Positions 22,473 to 32,309 of a DNA stretch of 64,000 nucleotides are shown here, piece after piece. The notes under the pieces are model-generated. The model was given only the letters and a program-made list of their open reading frames with translations. It was not told where the DNA came from and did no database searches. Each line of letters begins with the position of its first letter. Position 1 is the first letter of the stretch. A program made the translations under genes and the position numbers. Source of the DNA: Kosakonia radicincitans DSM 16656 (GTDB lineage: Bacteria; Pseudomonadota; Gammaproteobacteria; Enterobacterales; Enterobacteriaceae); assembly GCF_000280495.2 (NCBI RefSeq), contig NZ_CP018016.1, positions 1,798,001 to 1,862,000 on the forward strand, read 5' to 3'.

Positions 22473-24506
22473 TTATTTGACCTGTTGGCCAGCTTTCGCA
22501 CCGCTGTCCGGGCTGAGCAGGAAGATGTCCTTGCCGCCAGGGCCTGCGGCCATCACCATCCCTTCGGAGATGCCGAAGCGCATTTTACGCGGCGCAAGGT
22601 TTGCCACCATCACCGTCAGACGGCCAATCAGCGCGCTCGGGTCCGGGTAGGCAGAACGAATGCCGGAGAAGACATTGCGTTTCTCGCCGTCCAGATCCAG
22701 CGTCAGGCGCAGCAGCTTGTCAGAGCCTTCAACGAATTCCGCGTTCTCAATCAGCGCCACGCGCAGATCGACTTTGGCGAAATCATCAAAGCTGATGGTT
22801 TCCTGAATCGGATTGTCGGCCAGTTCGCCGATCACCGGTGCGGCAGCCGCTTTCACTTCTTCTTTCGACGCTTCAACCAGCGCTTCCACCTGTTTCATCT
22901 CAATGCGGTTGTACAACGCTTTGAAGGTATTCACTTTATGGCCGAGCAGCGGCTGGTTGATGGCATCCCACTCCAGCGTGGTGTTGAGGAACGCTTCCGC
23001 GCGCTCAGAGAGCGATGGCAGAACCGGTTTCAGGTATGTCAGCAGAACGCGGAACAGGTTGATGCCCATTGAGCAGATGGCCTGCAGATCGGCATCGCGG
23101 TCTTCCTGTTTTGCCACCACCCACGGCGCCTGCTCATCAACATAGCGGTTAGCCACATCGGCCAGCGCCATGATTTCGCGTACCGCTTTGCTGAATTCGC
23201 GGTTTTCCCACGCTTCACCAATGCTGGCTGCCGCGTCGATAAAGGTCTGGTACAGCGCCGGATCCGCCAGCTCTGCCGCCAGCACGCCGTCAAAGCGTTT
23301 GGCGATAAAGCCCGCGTTACGGGAGGCCAGATTCACCACTTTGTTGACGATGTCGGCGTTCACGCGCTGGATAAAGTCTTCCAGGTTAAGGTCGATATCA
23401 TCAATGCGCGAAGAGAGCTTCGCCGCGTAGTAGTAGCGCAGGCTGTCGGCATCAAAATGGTTCAGCCAGGTGCTGGCTTTAATGAAGGTGCCACGCGATT
23501 TGGACATCTTCGCGCCGTTCACCGTCACATAGCCGTGAACAAACAGGTTGGTCGGCTTACGGAAATTGCTGCCTTCCAGCATCGCAGGCCAGAACAGGCT
23601 GTGGAAGTAGACGATATCTTTACCGATAAAGTGATACAGCTCGGCGTCGGAATCTTTCTTCCAGTATGCGTCGAAGCTGGTGGTATCGCCGCGTTTGTCG
23701 CACAGGTTTTTGAACGAGCCCATGTAGCCGATCGGAGCATCCAGCCAGACATAGAAATATTTGCCCGGCGCGCCCGGGATTTCGAAGCCGAAGTACGGCG
23801 CATCGCGGGAGATATCCCACTGTTGCAGCCCGGATTCGAACCACTCCTGCATTTTGTTGGCCACCTGCTCCTGCAGCGCGCCGCTGCGGGTCCATGCCTG
23901 TAACATTTCGCTGAAGGAAGGCAGATCGAAGAAGAAGTGTTCGGAATCACGCATTACCGGCGTCGCGCCGGATACCACTGATTTCGGCTCGATCAGCTCG
24001 GTCGGGCTGTAGGTCGCGCCGCACACTTCGCAGTTATCGCCGTACTGATCCGGCGATTTACATTTCGGGCAGGTGCCTTTCACAAAACGGTCCGGCAGGA
24101 ACATGCCTTTTTCCGGATCGTAGAGCTGAGAGATAGTGCGGTTCTTAATAAAACCGTTCTCTTTCAGGCGCGTGTAAATAAGCTCCGACAGCTCGCGGTT
24201 CTCGTCGCTGTGCGTGGAGTGGTAGTTGTCGTAGCTGATGTTAAAGCCAGCAAAATCAGTCTGATGTTCCTGACTCATTTCGGTGATCATCTGCTCCGGG
24301 GTGATCCCCAGCTGCTGCGCTTTCAGCATGATCGGCGTGCCGTGGGCATCGTCCGCGCAAATGAAGTTCACCTCGTGGCCGCGCATTCGCTGGTAACGGA
24401 CCCAGACATCAGCCTGGATGTGCTCCAGCATATGGCCGAGGTGGATAGAGCCGTTGGCGTACGGCAGTGCGCACGTTACCAGAATTTTCTTCGCGACTTG
24501 AGTCAT
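22473..24506 (-). CDS. metG: Methionyl-tRNA synthetase
   Basis: 677 aa, the length of E. coli MetG. The class-I HIGH-type motif is HLGH (about 21-24) and the KMSKS motif is AKMSKSRG (about 332-336). The zinc knuckle holds CPKC and CEVC (about 146-162). The anticodon-binding domain and the C-terminal EMAP/Trbp111 tRNA-binding domain (about 575-677) are complete. It charges initiator and elongator tRNA-Met in the cytoplasm. ATG 24506 (MTQVAKK) matches the family; an ATG nine bases upstream (MPTM) with AAGAAG before it is a real alternative. Divergent from mrp. Confidence 0.97.
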   Translation of the reverse strand: MTQVAKKILVTCALPYANGSIHLGHMLEHIQADVWVRYQRMRGHEVNFICADDAHGTPIMLKAQQLGITPEQMITEMSQEHQTDFAGFNISYDNYHSTHSDENRELSELIYTRLKENGFIKNRTISQLYDPEKGMFLPDRFVKGTCPKCKSPDQYGDNCEVCGATYSPTELIEPKSVVSGATPVMRDSEHFFFDLPSFSEMLQAWTRSGALQEQVANKMQEWFESGLQQWDISRDAPYFGFEIPGAPGKYFYVWLDAPIGYMGSFKNLCDKRGDTTSFDAYWKKDSDAELYHFIGKDIVYFHSLFWPAMLEGSNFRKPTNLFVHGYVTVNGAKMSKSRGTFIKASTWLNHFDADSLRYYYAAKLSSRIDDIDLNLEDFIQRVNADIVNKVVNLASRNAGFIAKRFDGVLAAELADPALYQTFIDAAASIGEAWENREFSKAVREIMALADVANRYVDEQAPWVVAKQEDRDADLQAICSMGINLFRVLLTYLKPVLPSLSERAEAFLNTTLEWDAINQPLLGHKVNTFKALYNRIEMKQVEALVEASKEEVKAAAAPVIGELADNPIQETISFDDFAKVDLRVALIENAEFVEGSDKLLRLTLDLDGEKRNVFSGIRSAYPDPSALIGRLTVMVANLAPRKMRFGISEGMVMAAGPGGKDIFLLSPDSGAKAGQQVK

Positions 24507-24579
24507 AGTAGGCATTACATCTTCTTGAGAAAAAGGGGTATCGATAGTACCAAAAGGGGAATTAGCGCGCTACGCGATC

Positions 24580-24672
24580 GAGGCGTTTTAGACCATATAT
24601 GCAGATATGGGAATAATTGAACGACGCTATCAGGAGCGTTTTAAACCACATGAGCCAATATGCGCAATAATT
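24580..24672. repeat. Approximate tandem repeat in the metG-mrp intergenic region
   Basis: Two related blocks of about 39 bases, 24580-24618 and 24633-24672, share GCGTTTTA-ACCA, ATATG and a final AATAATT. The period is about 53 bases. It lies between the divergent starts of metG and mrp. A regulatory role is conceivable but not shown. Confidence 0.55.
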
Positions 24673-24778
24673 ACGCTATGTGTTAACGGCATGAATCCGT
24701 AAATGGATAATTATTACCTGTGCGGTAAACTTGGCCGCTACAATGTCGTTTCTTCAGAACAACTACAAAGGAGTCGGG

Positions 24779-25888
24779 ATGAGTTCGCAATCCCCGGCCA
24801 AATCCCCGGAAGCTTTGCGCGCCATAGTTTCGGGAACATTGGCCAATTTTCAGCACCCAACCCTGAAGCATAACCTCACGGCGTTAAAAGCCGTGCACCA
24901 TGTTGCGTGGCTGGATGGCACCCTGCATATCGAACTGGTGATGCCGTTCGTCTGGCGTACCGCGTTTGAAGAGTTAAAAGCGCAGTGCAGCGCGGAGCTG
25001 CTGCGCATTACCGAAGCGCGCGCCATCGACTGGAAGCTGTCGCACAACATCGCCACCCTGAAACGCGTGAAGAATCAGCCTGGCGTCAACGGCGTGAAAA
25101 ATATCATTGCGGTCAGCTCCGGCAAAGGCGGGGTAGGGAAGTCCTCCACGGCGGTAAACCTGGCGCTGGCGCTGGCGGCGGAAGGGGCAAAAGTCGGTAT
25201 TCTGGATGCGGACATCTACGGCCCGTCTATTCCGCTGATGCTGGGCGCAGAACATGAGCGCCCAACCTCGCCGGACGGAACGCATATGGCGCCGATCATG
25301 GCGCATGGCCTGGCGACCAACTCCATCGGTTATCTGGTCACCGACGATAACGCCATGGTGTGGCGCGGCCCGATGGCCAGCAAAGCGTTGCTGCAACTGT
25401 TGCAGGAATCGATGTGGCCGGATCTTGATTATCTGGTGCTGGATATGCCGCCAGGCACCGGGGATATCCAGTTAACGCTGGCGCAGAACATTCCGGTTAC
25501 CGGCGCAGTGGTGGTTACCACGCCGCAGGACATTGCGCTGATCGACGCCAAAAAAGGCATCGTGATGTTTGAGAAAGTGGAAGTGCCGGTTCTGGGGATC
25601 GTCGAGAACATGAGCATGCACATTTGCAGCAACTGCGGTCACCACGAGCCGATTTTCGGCACCGGCGGCGCAGAGAAACTGGCGGAACAGTATCACACCC
25701 AACTGCTTGGTCAGTTACCGCTGCACATTACACTGCGTGAAGATCTGGATAAGGGCACACCGACGGTGGTCAGCCGCCCGGACAGTGAATTTACGGCTAT
25801 CTACCGCAATCTTGCGGATCGTGTTGCCGCGCAGCTTTACTGGCAGGGCGAAGTTATTCCTGGCGATATCGCTTTCCGCGCGGTGTAA
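24779..25888 (+). CDS. mrp: Iron-sulfur cluster carrier ATPase (Mrp/ApbC)
   Basis: 369 aa, the length of E. coli Mrp. An N-terminal MIP18/DUF59-like domain (about 1-95) is followed by a P-loop NTPase with the deviant Walker A GKGGVGKSS (about 116-124), Walker B LVLDMPPGTGD, and the cluster-binding CxxC as CSNCGHHE (about 283-290). It carries and delivers Fe-S clusters in the cytoplasm. ATG 24779 follows AAAGGAG; a longer frame from 24731 is unlikely. Confidence 0.95.
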   Translation: MSSQSPAKSPEALRAIVSGTLANFQHPTLKHNLTALKAVHHVAWLDGTLHIELVMPFVWRTAFEELKAQCSAELLRITEARAIDWKLSHNIATLKRVKNQPGVNGVKNIIAVSSGKGGVGKSSTAVNLALALAAEGAKVGILDADIYGPSIPLMLGAEHERPTSPDGTHMAPIMAHGLATNSIGYLVTDDNAMVWRGPMASKALLQLLQESMWPDLDYLVLDMPPGTGDIQLTLAQNIPVTGAVVVTTPQDIALIDAKKGIVMFEKVEVPVLGIVENMSMHICSNCGHHEPIFGTGGAEKLAEQYHTQLLGQLPLHITLREDLDKGTPTVVSRPDSEFTAIYRNLADRVAAQLYWQGEVIPGDIAFRAV

Positions 25889-25947
25889 AACCCGCATGGT
25901 GGCGATGCGGATCTGAAGATGGCGACGTCGCAGGTTCGAAGAGAGAG

Positions 25948-25990
25948 CAGGCCGGATGGGGTAATCCCGCATTCCGGCCTGCAATTTTAC
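25948..25990 (+). terminator. Terminator hairpin after mrp
   Basis: GCAGGCCGGATG and its near-complement CATTCCGGCCTGC enclose an inner GGG/CCC stem around TAAT. AATTTTAC follows on the + strand. Confidence 0.7.
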
Positions 25991-26003
25991 TGCTTCACCA
26001 ATT

Positions 26004-26429
26004 TTACTGTTTCACATAGTGCATCAGCACGTAATCCCCTTCCGGTGACACGCCCTGCGCTTCTGGCCGCCAGCCGTGGCGCTCATAAAACGCCAGCGCG
26101 GCCTTATTCTGCAACAAGCATTTCAGCGCACCGGTGCCGGTAAACGTGGTCTGTACATGTTTGAGAAGTGCGCTGCCGACCCCTTTGCCCTGAAAGGCCG
26201 GGTCAACAAACAAGTTATGCAGGAAGTTGTCGTTTTCGTACACCGAGGCGAAACCGAGCCGGTGACCCTCCTCTTCAGCGACCCAAATCACTTCATCGAG
26301 GGTGGCGGCATCAAAGTCTTCCAGTTGCCAGTCACGCCCATCGAGCCAGCTCCAGCCAGCTCTGCGGGCGTGTAAAAACAGCGTACGCAGAAACGGCCTG
26401 TCACTCTCCTGCCAGCGGCGGATAATCAC
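26004..26429 (-). CDS. GNAT-family N-acetyltransferase, downstream of rcnB
   Basis: 141 aa, a compact GNAT protein: acetyl-CoA loop FQGKGVGSALL (about 78-88), NLFVDP before it, and ALAFYERHGW near the end. The pattern is that of small-molecule or ribosomal-protein acetyltransferases; the target is unknown. It starts 10 bases after rcnB on the same strand, so the two are probably co-transcribed, although no metal-related role is known for it. Confidence 0.85.
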   Translation of the reverse strand: MIIRRWQESDRPFLRTLFLHARRAGWSWLDGRDWQLEDFDAATLDEVIWVAEEEGHRLGFASVYENDNFLHNLFVDPAFQGKGVGSALLKHVQTTFTGTGALKCLLQNKAALAFYERHGWRPEAQGVSPEGDYVLMHYVKQ

Positions 26430-26439
26430 AGGCGCTCCC

Positions 26440-26775
26440 TTAACGATGGTAGAAAATGTCGCCGTTATAGGCTTTGAGAATTTTGCCTTCAGCGTCGGTG
26501 ATCAGCACGTAGTTGCCGCCCATGTAGGTCCAGTGGCTACCGGCTTCTGGTGCAGGCAGGTTACGCAACTGCCACTGTTTGATGTTGTACTCTTCGCTAC
26601 GGTACATTTCTGGTACGGTATCGCCGATATTAAATTTAGTAAAGTCGGCAACAAAGTCCTTAATTTCATACGATTGCGTGCCGGTCGCCCCCGGTGTGGC
26701 CGTCTGCGGAGCCGCAAACGCCGAGGAGGCGGCGACCAACAGCGCGCCCAGAAGCATCATTTTCGTTTTACTCAT
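26440..26775 (-). CDS. rcnB: Ni/Co homeostasis periplasmic protein RcnB
   Basis: 111 aa, close to E. coli RcnB (YohN, 112 aa), sharing EEYNIKQWQLRNLP, SHWTYMGGNYVLI and the C-terminal IFYHR. A signal peptide ends at AFA-A (about residue 22). In E. coli it works with the efflux pump RcnA under control of RcnR, and the three genes are adjacent. Here rcnA and rcnR are absent from both sides of rcnB and from the whole window. Confidence 0.9.
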   Translation of the reverse strand: MSKTKMMLLGALLVAASSAFAAPQTATPGATGTQSYEIKDFVADFTKFNIGDTVPEMYRSEEYNIKQWQLRNLPAPEAGSHWTYMGGNYVLITDAEGKILKAYNGDIFYHR

Positions 26776-26975
26776 TGTTTCTCCAGGTTGTTCTTTTTAC
26801 ATTTCACGCAGTTGCTTATGTAGCACGCCATCATTGCCGTTAATGCGGTGCTGAGCAACCGGGAAAAAATAACGCTTTGGTAAAAAGTGTAAGCAAACCC
26901 AGGTCATAGCTGTACAGGCGGAGAGCGATTTTCGCTATCCGCTTGTAACGTTTGGGAATAATCCTGGCTGACCGA

Positions 26976-27989
26976 TCAGCCAGCAAACCCTTCCAGCACA
27001 ATCTTGCCGACGGCGCGCTGGCTTTCCAGCAGTGCATGCGCTTTACGTAAATTCGCGGCATTAATGGTGCCGAAGTGCTCGCCGAGCGTGGTTTTCAGCA
27101 CGCCCTGATCAATCAACTGCGCCACGCGGGTGAGCAGATTGTGTTGCTCGATAATATCGCGGGTGGTGAACATCGAACGGGTAAACATAAATTCCCAGTG
27201 CAGAGAGATGCTTTTCACCTTCAGCGGCAACGCATCCAGGCTTTCCGGATCGTCAATCAGTGCCAGCTTACCCTGCGGTTGCAGCGCATTAATCAGCTGC
27301 TGATAGTGCTCCTGGGTATTGTTCAGGCTGGCGACGTGCGTCACCTGCGCAATACCAATTCGCGCCAGCTCTTCGGTCAGCGGTTTGCTGTGATCAATCA
27401 CATGATGCGCACCCAGTTCTTTCACCCACTGCTGGCTGGCAGGGCGCGATGCGGTGCCGATAACCGTCAGGCGGGTCAGTTTACGCGCCAGTTGCGTCAT
27501 GATGGAACCTACGCCGCCCGCTGCGCCAACGATCAGCAACACGTCGCCTTCGTTGCCGTTCTCGTTGATGCCAAGCCGGTCAAACAGCATTTCCCATGCG
27601 GTGATGGCGGTCAGCGGCAGCGCCGCTGCCTGGGCGTTATCCAGCGTTTTCGGTTTGTGCGCCACAATGCGCTCATCGACCAGTTGATATTCGCTATTGC
27701 TGCCCGGACGGGTCAACGCGCCCGCATACCACACTTCATCACCTGGCTGAAACAGCGTTACTGCTTGACCAACAGCTTTGACCACGCCAACGGCGTCCCA
27801 GCCCAGTACGCGCGGGGTATCGGCATTAAATCCGGCACGAACTTTGGTATCAACCGGGTTGACGGATACGGCTTTCACTTCGACCAGCAGATCGTGGCCG
27901 CTGGCCTGCGGTTGCGGCAGCTCAATATCACTGAGGAAATCCAGGTTACTGTTACCCTGCGCAGCGCGGGTAATGGCGATTGCTTTCAT
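26976..27989 (-). CDS. Zinc-independent MDR-family alcohol dehydrogenase / quinone oxidoreductase
   Basis: A 337-aa medium-chain dehydrogenase/reductase. The GroES-like N-terminal domain includes VSVNPVDTKVR, and the Rossmann domain has GAAGGVGS (about 157-164). The four-cysteine structural zinc lobe is missing, so despite the database name often given to this subfamily it is most like NADPH:quinone reductases. The C-terminus is a typical ...RAVGKIVLEGF. The substrate is not known. A 250-base gap separates it from the galactan ATPase gene, so it is probably not part of that system. Confidence 0.85.
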   Translation of the reverse strand: MKAIAITRAAQGNSNLDFLSDIELPQPQASGHDLLVEVKAVSVNPVDTKVRAGFNADTPRVLGWDAVGVVKAVGQAVTLFQPGDEVWYAGALTRPGSNSEYQLVDERIVAHKPKTLDNAQAAALPLTAITAWEMLFDRLGINENGNEGDVLLIVGAAGGVGSIMTQLARKLTRLTVIGTASRPASQQWVKELGAHHVIDHSKPLTEELARIGIAQVTHVASLNNTQEHYQQLINALQPQGKLALIDDPESLDALPLKVKSISLHWEFMFTRSMFTTRDIIEQHNLLTRVAQLIDQGVLKTTLGEHFGTINAANLRKAHALLESQRAVGKIVLEGFAG

Positions 27990-28200
27990 ATGTGCTCCGT
28001 TAAGTAAGAGAGGTGATTGGGGGTGTGATTAATGGTAGTCAGGCTGATTGATATGAGAAACCATCAGAATCGGGAAGCACTTATCCTCGGGCAGTGAAAA
28101 TCCTCCGACGGAGAGTTCTCACCCACTCAACGGGCAGCATTGTGCAGGCGGCAAAAGGGTTGGGCTGGGGGAATTGATATTGCAGGTGATGAGATCCCAT

Positions 28201-28229
28201 AGGCCGGATAAGGCGTTAGCCGCTATCCG
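28201..28229. repeat. REP-like palindrome downstream of the galactan ATPase gene
   Basis: GCCGGATAAGGCG...CTATCCGGC forms a stem of REP type. It lies between the ATPase gene stop and the oxidoreductase gene. Confidence 0.65.
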
Positions 28230-28239
28230 GCGATAGACC

Positions 28240-29349
28240 TTAATCGACGTCCGGCACCGGAATATCGGCGCTGACGCGCAGATCCTGGTCATCGAAAATC
28301 ATGCAGTGCGGGCTATCAAAGGCGAGGGTGATTTTCTGCCACGGGCGGAAATGCACATCGCCGGGCAGCAGGATTTTAATGTTGTCGTGGCCATAGCACT
28401 GGCCGAAAAGATAAGTATTGTTGCCGAGCCGCTCTACCACTTCGCACTGAAACTCCAGCTGCGTACCGCGTGTGACATCGGTGGAGAGGTGCTCCGGGCG
28501 GATCCCCAGCGTCACCGCAGCCCCCGGCTCAAGGCGCGAAGTCGTGATCGCCAGCGTTAACGGATGCCCCTGCGCAAGGGTGACGGTAAGCTCGCCTGGC
28601 TGCCACGCTTTCACCGTCGCCGGCAGGAAGTTCATCTTCGGTGAGCCGATAAATCCGGCGACAAACTTATTTTTCGGGTTGTAATAGAGCTCCATCGGCG
28701 AGCCCATCTGCTCGACATTGCCGTAATTCATCACCACGATTTTATCGGCCAGCGTCATCGCTTCCACCTGGTCATGCGTGACATACACCATGGTGGTTTT
28801 CAGCTCCTGATGCAGACGAGCAATATGCAGGCGCATCTCAACGCGCAGTTCGGCATCAAGGTTGGAGAGCGGTTCATCAAACATAAACACACGCGGGTTA
28901 CGCACAATAGCGCGACCAATCGCCACGCGCTGGCGCTGACCGCCGGAGAGCTGTTTCGGTTTTCTGTCCAGCAGGTGGCTGAGCTGTAAGGTTTTGGCGA
29001 CCATCTCCACCTGGCGGCGGATCTCCTCCTTCGGCACTTTGTTCACTTTCAGGCCGTAGCCCATATTTTCCGCCACGGTCATATGCGGATAGAGCGCATA
29101 AGACTGGAACACCATCGAGACGCCGCGATGTGCGGGCGCGACATCATTCATCACCTCATCGCCAATCAATACTTCCCCTTCGCTGACCTCTTCCAGTCCC
29201 GCAATCATGCGCAGCATGGTCGATTTCCCGCAGCCGGAGGGGCCGACAAATACGGCAAACTCGCCGTCTTCAATCGACAGATTCACATTGTTCAGCGTCA
29301 CCGTGTCGCCAAACCGTTTGGTGACATTCCTCAGTCGTATATTGGACAT
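28240..29349 (-). CDS. Sugar ABC transporter ATPase (MalK/UgpC type), galactan cluster
   Basis: A 369-aa ATPase. Walker A is GPSGCGKST (about 38-46), signature LSGGQRQR (about 135-142), Walker B VFMFDEPLSNLD (about 155-166), switch His in YVTHDQVEA. A C-terminal TOBE/OB regulatory domain (about 240-369) is typical of the MalK group. The start is ATG 29349 after GGGGAACG, with a TTG immediately upstream in frame. It is divergent from the binding-protein operon; no other ATPase is encoded in the cluster, so it should energise that importer. Confidence 0.9.
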   Translation of the reverse strand: MSNIRLRNVTKRFGDTVTLNNVNLSIEDGEFAVFVGPSGCGKSTMLRMIAGLEEVSEGEVLIGDEVMNDVAPAHRGVSMVFQSYALYPHMTVAENMGYGLKVNKVPKEEIRRQVEMVAKTLQLSHLLDRKPKQLSGGQRQRVAIGRAIVRNPRVFMFDEPLSNLDAELRVEMRLHIARLHQELKTTMVYVTHDQVEAMTLADKIVVMNYGNVEQMGSPMELYYNPKNKFVAGFIGSPKMNFLPATVKAWQPGELTVTLAQGHPLTLAITTSRLEPGAAVTLGIRPEHLSTDVTRGTQLEFQCEVVERLGNNTYLFGQCYGHDNIKILLPGDVHFRPWQKITLAFDSPHCMIFDDQDLRVSADIPVPDVD

Positions 29350-29702
29350 CAACGTTCCCCGAAATTAGTAGCCGTTATGTGCTGCGATAAGCGCGTTGTC
29401 GGATGTTTTTGTTTTACGTATAACAATCAGGCGACAGGTCTGCTCAACCGCGAAAATTCATGCTCAGACTATAACTTCCAGTGATTTAGCGCCCTATATC
29501 GAATTTCCATTTCTGTTGCATCTGTCACACAACTGACAGTTAATTCTCGTTTTATTCATCGCTCAAGCGTAGCGTATAACAAATTAGATAAGGCGCGTGA
29601 ATGCGTTTTAAGCCCAGTGATATCAGGTGATTTTTAAGCTGTCTCATCGGATGTTGCACCATAAAAACCACTAAAATGTTATACCTTGACATGAGGGTGA
29701 TA
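29350..29702. other. 353-base divergent intergenic region, galactan ATPase / importer operon
   Basis: AT-rich region between the ATPase gene and the binding-protein gene. The clearest signal is a CRP-like site (TGTTG-N6-TCACA) at 29514-29529. TTGACA at 29686-29691 is too close to the start codon to be its promoter -35 element. No gene of either strand is convincing here, and I found no clear LacI-type operator. Confidence 0.5.
29514..29529. promoter_or_regulatory. Candidate CRP site upstream of the galactan importer
   Basis: TGTTG-CATCTG-TCACA differs from TGTGA-N6-TCACA at two positions of the left arm. Catabolite control would be expected for a galactoside system. Distance to the binding-protein start is about 175 bases. 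Confidence 0.4.
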
Positions 29703-30938
29703 ATGAAAAAGAGAACACTTACCGCACTGATCCTCTCTGCACTGGCTGCCGGCCAGCTTATTAGCCTGTCGGCGCACGCGGCGACAAAGCAGCTTAACGT
29801 CTGGGAAGACATCAAAAAGTCCGTCGGTATCCAGGATGCCGTCAAAGATTTTGAGCAAAAGTACGACGTTAAAGTGAACGTGCAGGAGATGCCCTACGCA
29901 CAGCAACTGGAAAAATTACGCCTTGATGGCCCGGCTGGCATCGGGCCGGATGTGCTGGTTATCCCCAATGATCAGTTGGGTGGCGCGGTTGTGCAAGGGC
30001 TGCTGACCCCCCTGAATCTGGACAAAGAAAAGGTTGACGCCTTTACCCCGGCCTCCATCAACGCTTTTCGTCTGGATAACACTCTGTATGGCGTACCGAA
30101 AGCGGTAGAAACGCTGGTGCTGATTTACAACAAAGATCTGCTCGACAAGCCGCTGCAAAGCCTGCCGGAGTGGCTTGAGTACTCGAAAAAACAGCGCGAG
30201 CAGAACAAATATGGTCTGCTCGCGAAATTTGACCAAATCTATTACAGCTGGGGCGCTATCGGCCCAATGGGCGGTTACCTGTTCGGCAAAAACGACAAAG
30301 GCGGCTATAACCCGCAGGATATCGGCCTGAATAAACCGGGCGCGGTAGAAGCGGTCACCTTCCTGAAAAAATTCTACAGCGAAGGGGTGTTTCCGTCGGG
30401 GATCCTCGGTGATAACGGGCTGAATGCTATCGATTCGCTGTTTACCGAGAAAAAAGCCGCGGCGGTGATTAACGGCCCGTGGGCTTTCCAGCCCTATGAA
30501 GCCGCTGGCATTAATTACGGCGTGGTGCCGCTGCCAAACTTGCCGGACGGCAAACCGATGAGCTCCTTCCTCGGCGTGAAAGGCTATGTCGTCTCCACCT
30601 GGAGTAAAGACAAGCAACTGGCGCAGCAATTTATCGAATTTATCAACCAGCCGCAGTACGTGAAAACGCGCTATATCGCCACCCGCGAGATCCCGGCGCA
30701 GAAAGCAATGATTGACGATCCGGTCATTAAAAATGACGAAAAGGCCAGCGCAGTGGCGGTACAGGCTGCGCGCGCGACGGCAATGCCGGGCATTCCTGAG
30801 ATGGGCGAAGTCTGGGGACCGGCAAATGCCGCACTGGAACTGAGCCTGACCGGCAAGCAGGAACCGCAGGCCGCGCTCGATGCCGCGACCAAACAGATCC
30901 ACATGCAAGTTGAAGCCATGCAGGCCAGTAACCAGTAA
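29703..30938 (+). CDS. Extracellular sugar-binding protein (MalE type) of the galactan importer
   Basis: 411 aa with a signal peptide ending AHA-A (about residue 22) and an SBP_bac_1 fold resembling MalE and B. subtilis GanS (CycB), but without a lipobox, as expected in a Gram-negative. Conserved points include LNVWEDIKKSVGIQDAVKDFE and the late PAMPEMGEVW-like segment (MPGIPEMGEVWGPA). ATG 29703 has GAGGGTG close upstream; a longer frame from 29676 would lack a proper signal peptide. First gene of the operon running to the GH42 gene. Galacto-oligosaccharide binding is inferred from context. Confidence 0.9.
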   Translation: MKKRTLTALILSALAAGQLISLSAHAATKQLNVWEDIKKSVGIQDAVKDFEQKYDVKVNVQEMPYAQQLEKLRLDGPAGIGPDVLVIPNDQLGGAVVQGLLTPLNLDKEKVDAFTPASINAFRLDNTLYGVPKAVETLVLIYNKDLLDKPLQSLPEWLEYSKKQREQNKYGLLAKFDQIYYSWGAIGPMGGYLFGKNDKGGYNPQDIGLNKPGAVEAVTFLKKFYSEGVFPSGILGDNGLNAIDSLFTEKKAAAVINGPWAFQPYEAAGINYGVVPLPNLPDGKPMSSFLGVKGYVVSTWSKDKQLAQQFIEFINQPQYVKTRYIATREIPAQKAMIDDPVIKNDEKASAVAVQAARATAMPGIPEMGEVWGPANAALELSLTGKQEPQAALDAATKQIHMQVEAMQASNQ

Positions 30939-30994
30939 CCGCTTGTTGTAGCAGAACGGGAGGGCAACCTCCCGTTGTCGAAAAGGAGTCGTAC

Positions 30995-32299
30995 GTGATT
31001 ATCAGTCCCAGCGAGAATTTTGCCAAAACGCAAGCAGGGCGTCATGCGTGGTGCGGGCTGCTGCTGGCCATTGTGCCGGGCTTTGGTCAGTTTTATCATC
31101 GCCAGTGGCTAAAAGGCCTTATCTTCCTTGTCCTGCTGAGCAGTTTTACCGGCATTTTTTATGATTTTTTGCGCGAGGGGATCTGGGGGTTATATACCCT
31201 CGGCGAAGAAGTACCGCGCGATAACTCGATCTTTTTGCTGGCAGAAGGGATCATCAGCCTGCTGATCATCGCCTTTGGCCTGATGGTCTGGTATCTGTCG
31301 CTACGCGATGCATGGATCAACGGCAAAAAGCGCGACGAAGGTAAGCCGCTGAACAGCGTGCGCAAGCAGTATCAACTGCTGCTCAGCGACGGTTTTCCTT
31401 ATCTGATGATCACGCCCGGCTTCATCCTGCTGGTGTTTGTGGTGATTTTCCCGATCCTGTTCGGCTTCTCTATTGCTTTCACCAACTACAACCTCTATCA
31501 CACGCCGCCCGCCAAACTGGTGGACTGGGTGGGATTAAAGAATTTCGTCAATATCTTTACCCTGTCGATCTGGCGTTCGACCTTCCTCGATGTGTTGCAG
31601 TGGACGGTGGTCTGGACGCTGCTGGCGACCACGTTGCAATGCACCGTTGGTGTGCTGCTGGCGATCCTGGTGAACCAGAAAGATCTGCGCTTCAAGCCGC
31701 TGGTACGCACCATTTTTATTTTGCCGTGGGCGGTGCCGGGCTTTGTCACCATTCTGGTCTTCGCCGGAATGTTTAACGACTCATTTGGCGTGATTAACAA
31801 CGCCATTCTGGCTTTCTTCGGTATTGCGCCGAAAGCGTGGCTGACCGATCCGTTCTGGACGAAAACCGCGCTGATCATGATGCAAACCTGGCTCGGCTTC
31901 CCGTTTGTCTTTGCCATGACCACCGGGGTGTTGCAGGCGATTCCGGACGATCTGTACGAAGCGGCGAAGATGGATGGCGCCAGCACCTGGACCCGGCTGC
32001 GCACTATTACGCTGCCGCTGGTGCTCTACTCAATCGCGCCGATCATCATCACTCAGTACACCTTCAATTTTAATAACTTCAACATCATCTACCTGTTTAA
32101 CAACGGCGGTCCGGCGGTGGCGGGCGCGAACGCTGGCGGCACCGATATCCTGGTGTCGTGGATTTACAAACTGACGATGTCCTCTTCGCAGTACGCGATT
32201 GCGGCGACCATCACCATTTTGCTGTCGATTTTTGTCGTCGGCCTGGCGTTGTGGCAGTTCCGCGCGACCAAATCTTTTAAAAACGACGACATGGCATAA
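30995..32299 (+). CDS. Sugar ABC transporter permease (MalF type), galactan cluster
   Basis: A 434-aa inner-membrane permease starting at GTG 30995 after AAAAGGAG. An N-terminal helical extension (two or three segments before about residue 150) precedes the BPD_transp_1 domain. The EAA loop is DLYEAAKMDGASTWTRLRTITLP, placed around 320-342. The same extended organisation is seen in MalF and B. subtilis GanP. Pairs with the next gene. Confidence 0.9.
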   Translation: MIISPSENFAKTQAGRHAWCGLLLAIVPGFGQFYHRQWLKGLIFLVLLSSFTGIFYDFLREGIWGLYTLGEEVPRDNSIFLLAEGIISLLIIAFGLMVWYLSLRDAWINGKKRDEGKPLNSVRKQYQLLLSDGFPYLMITPGFILLVFVVIFPILFGFSIAFTNYNLYHTPPAKLVDWVGLKNFVNIFTLSIWRSTFLDVLQWTVVWTLLATTLQCTVGVLLAILVNQKDLRFKPLVRTIFILPWAVPGFVTILVFAGMFNDSFGVINNAILAFFGIAPKAWLTDPFWTKTALIMMQTWLGFPFVFAMTTGVLQAIPDDLYEAAKMDGASTWTRLRTITLPLVLYSIAPIIITQYTFNFNNFNIIYLFNNGGPAVAGANAGGTDILVSWIYKLTMSSSQYAIAATITILLSIFVVGLALWQFRATKSFKNDDMA

Positions 32300-32309
32300 G
32301 GGAAGAAAA

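Noticed and set aside
22110..23072. 320-codon frame on the + strand across yehR and metG
   Set aside because: It crosses the metG terminator and is antisense to two well-supported genes.
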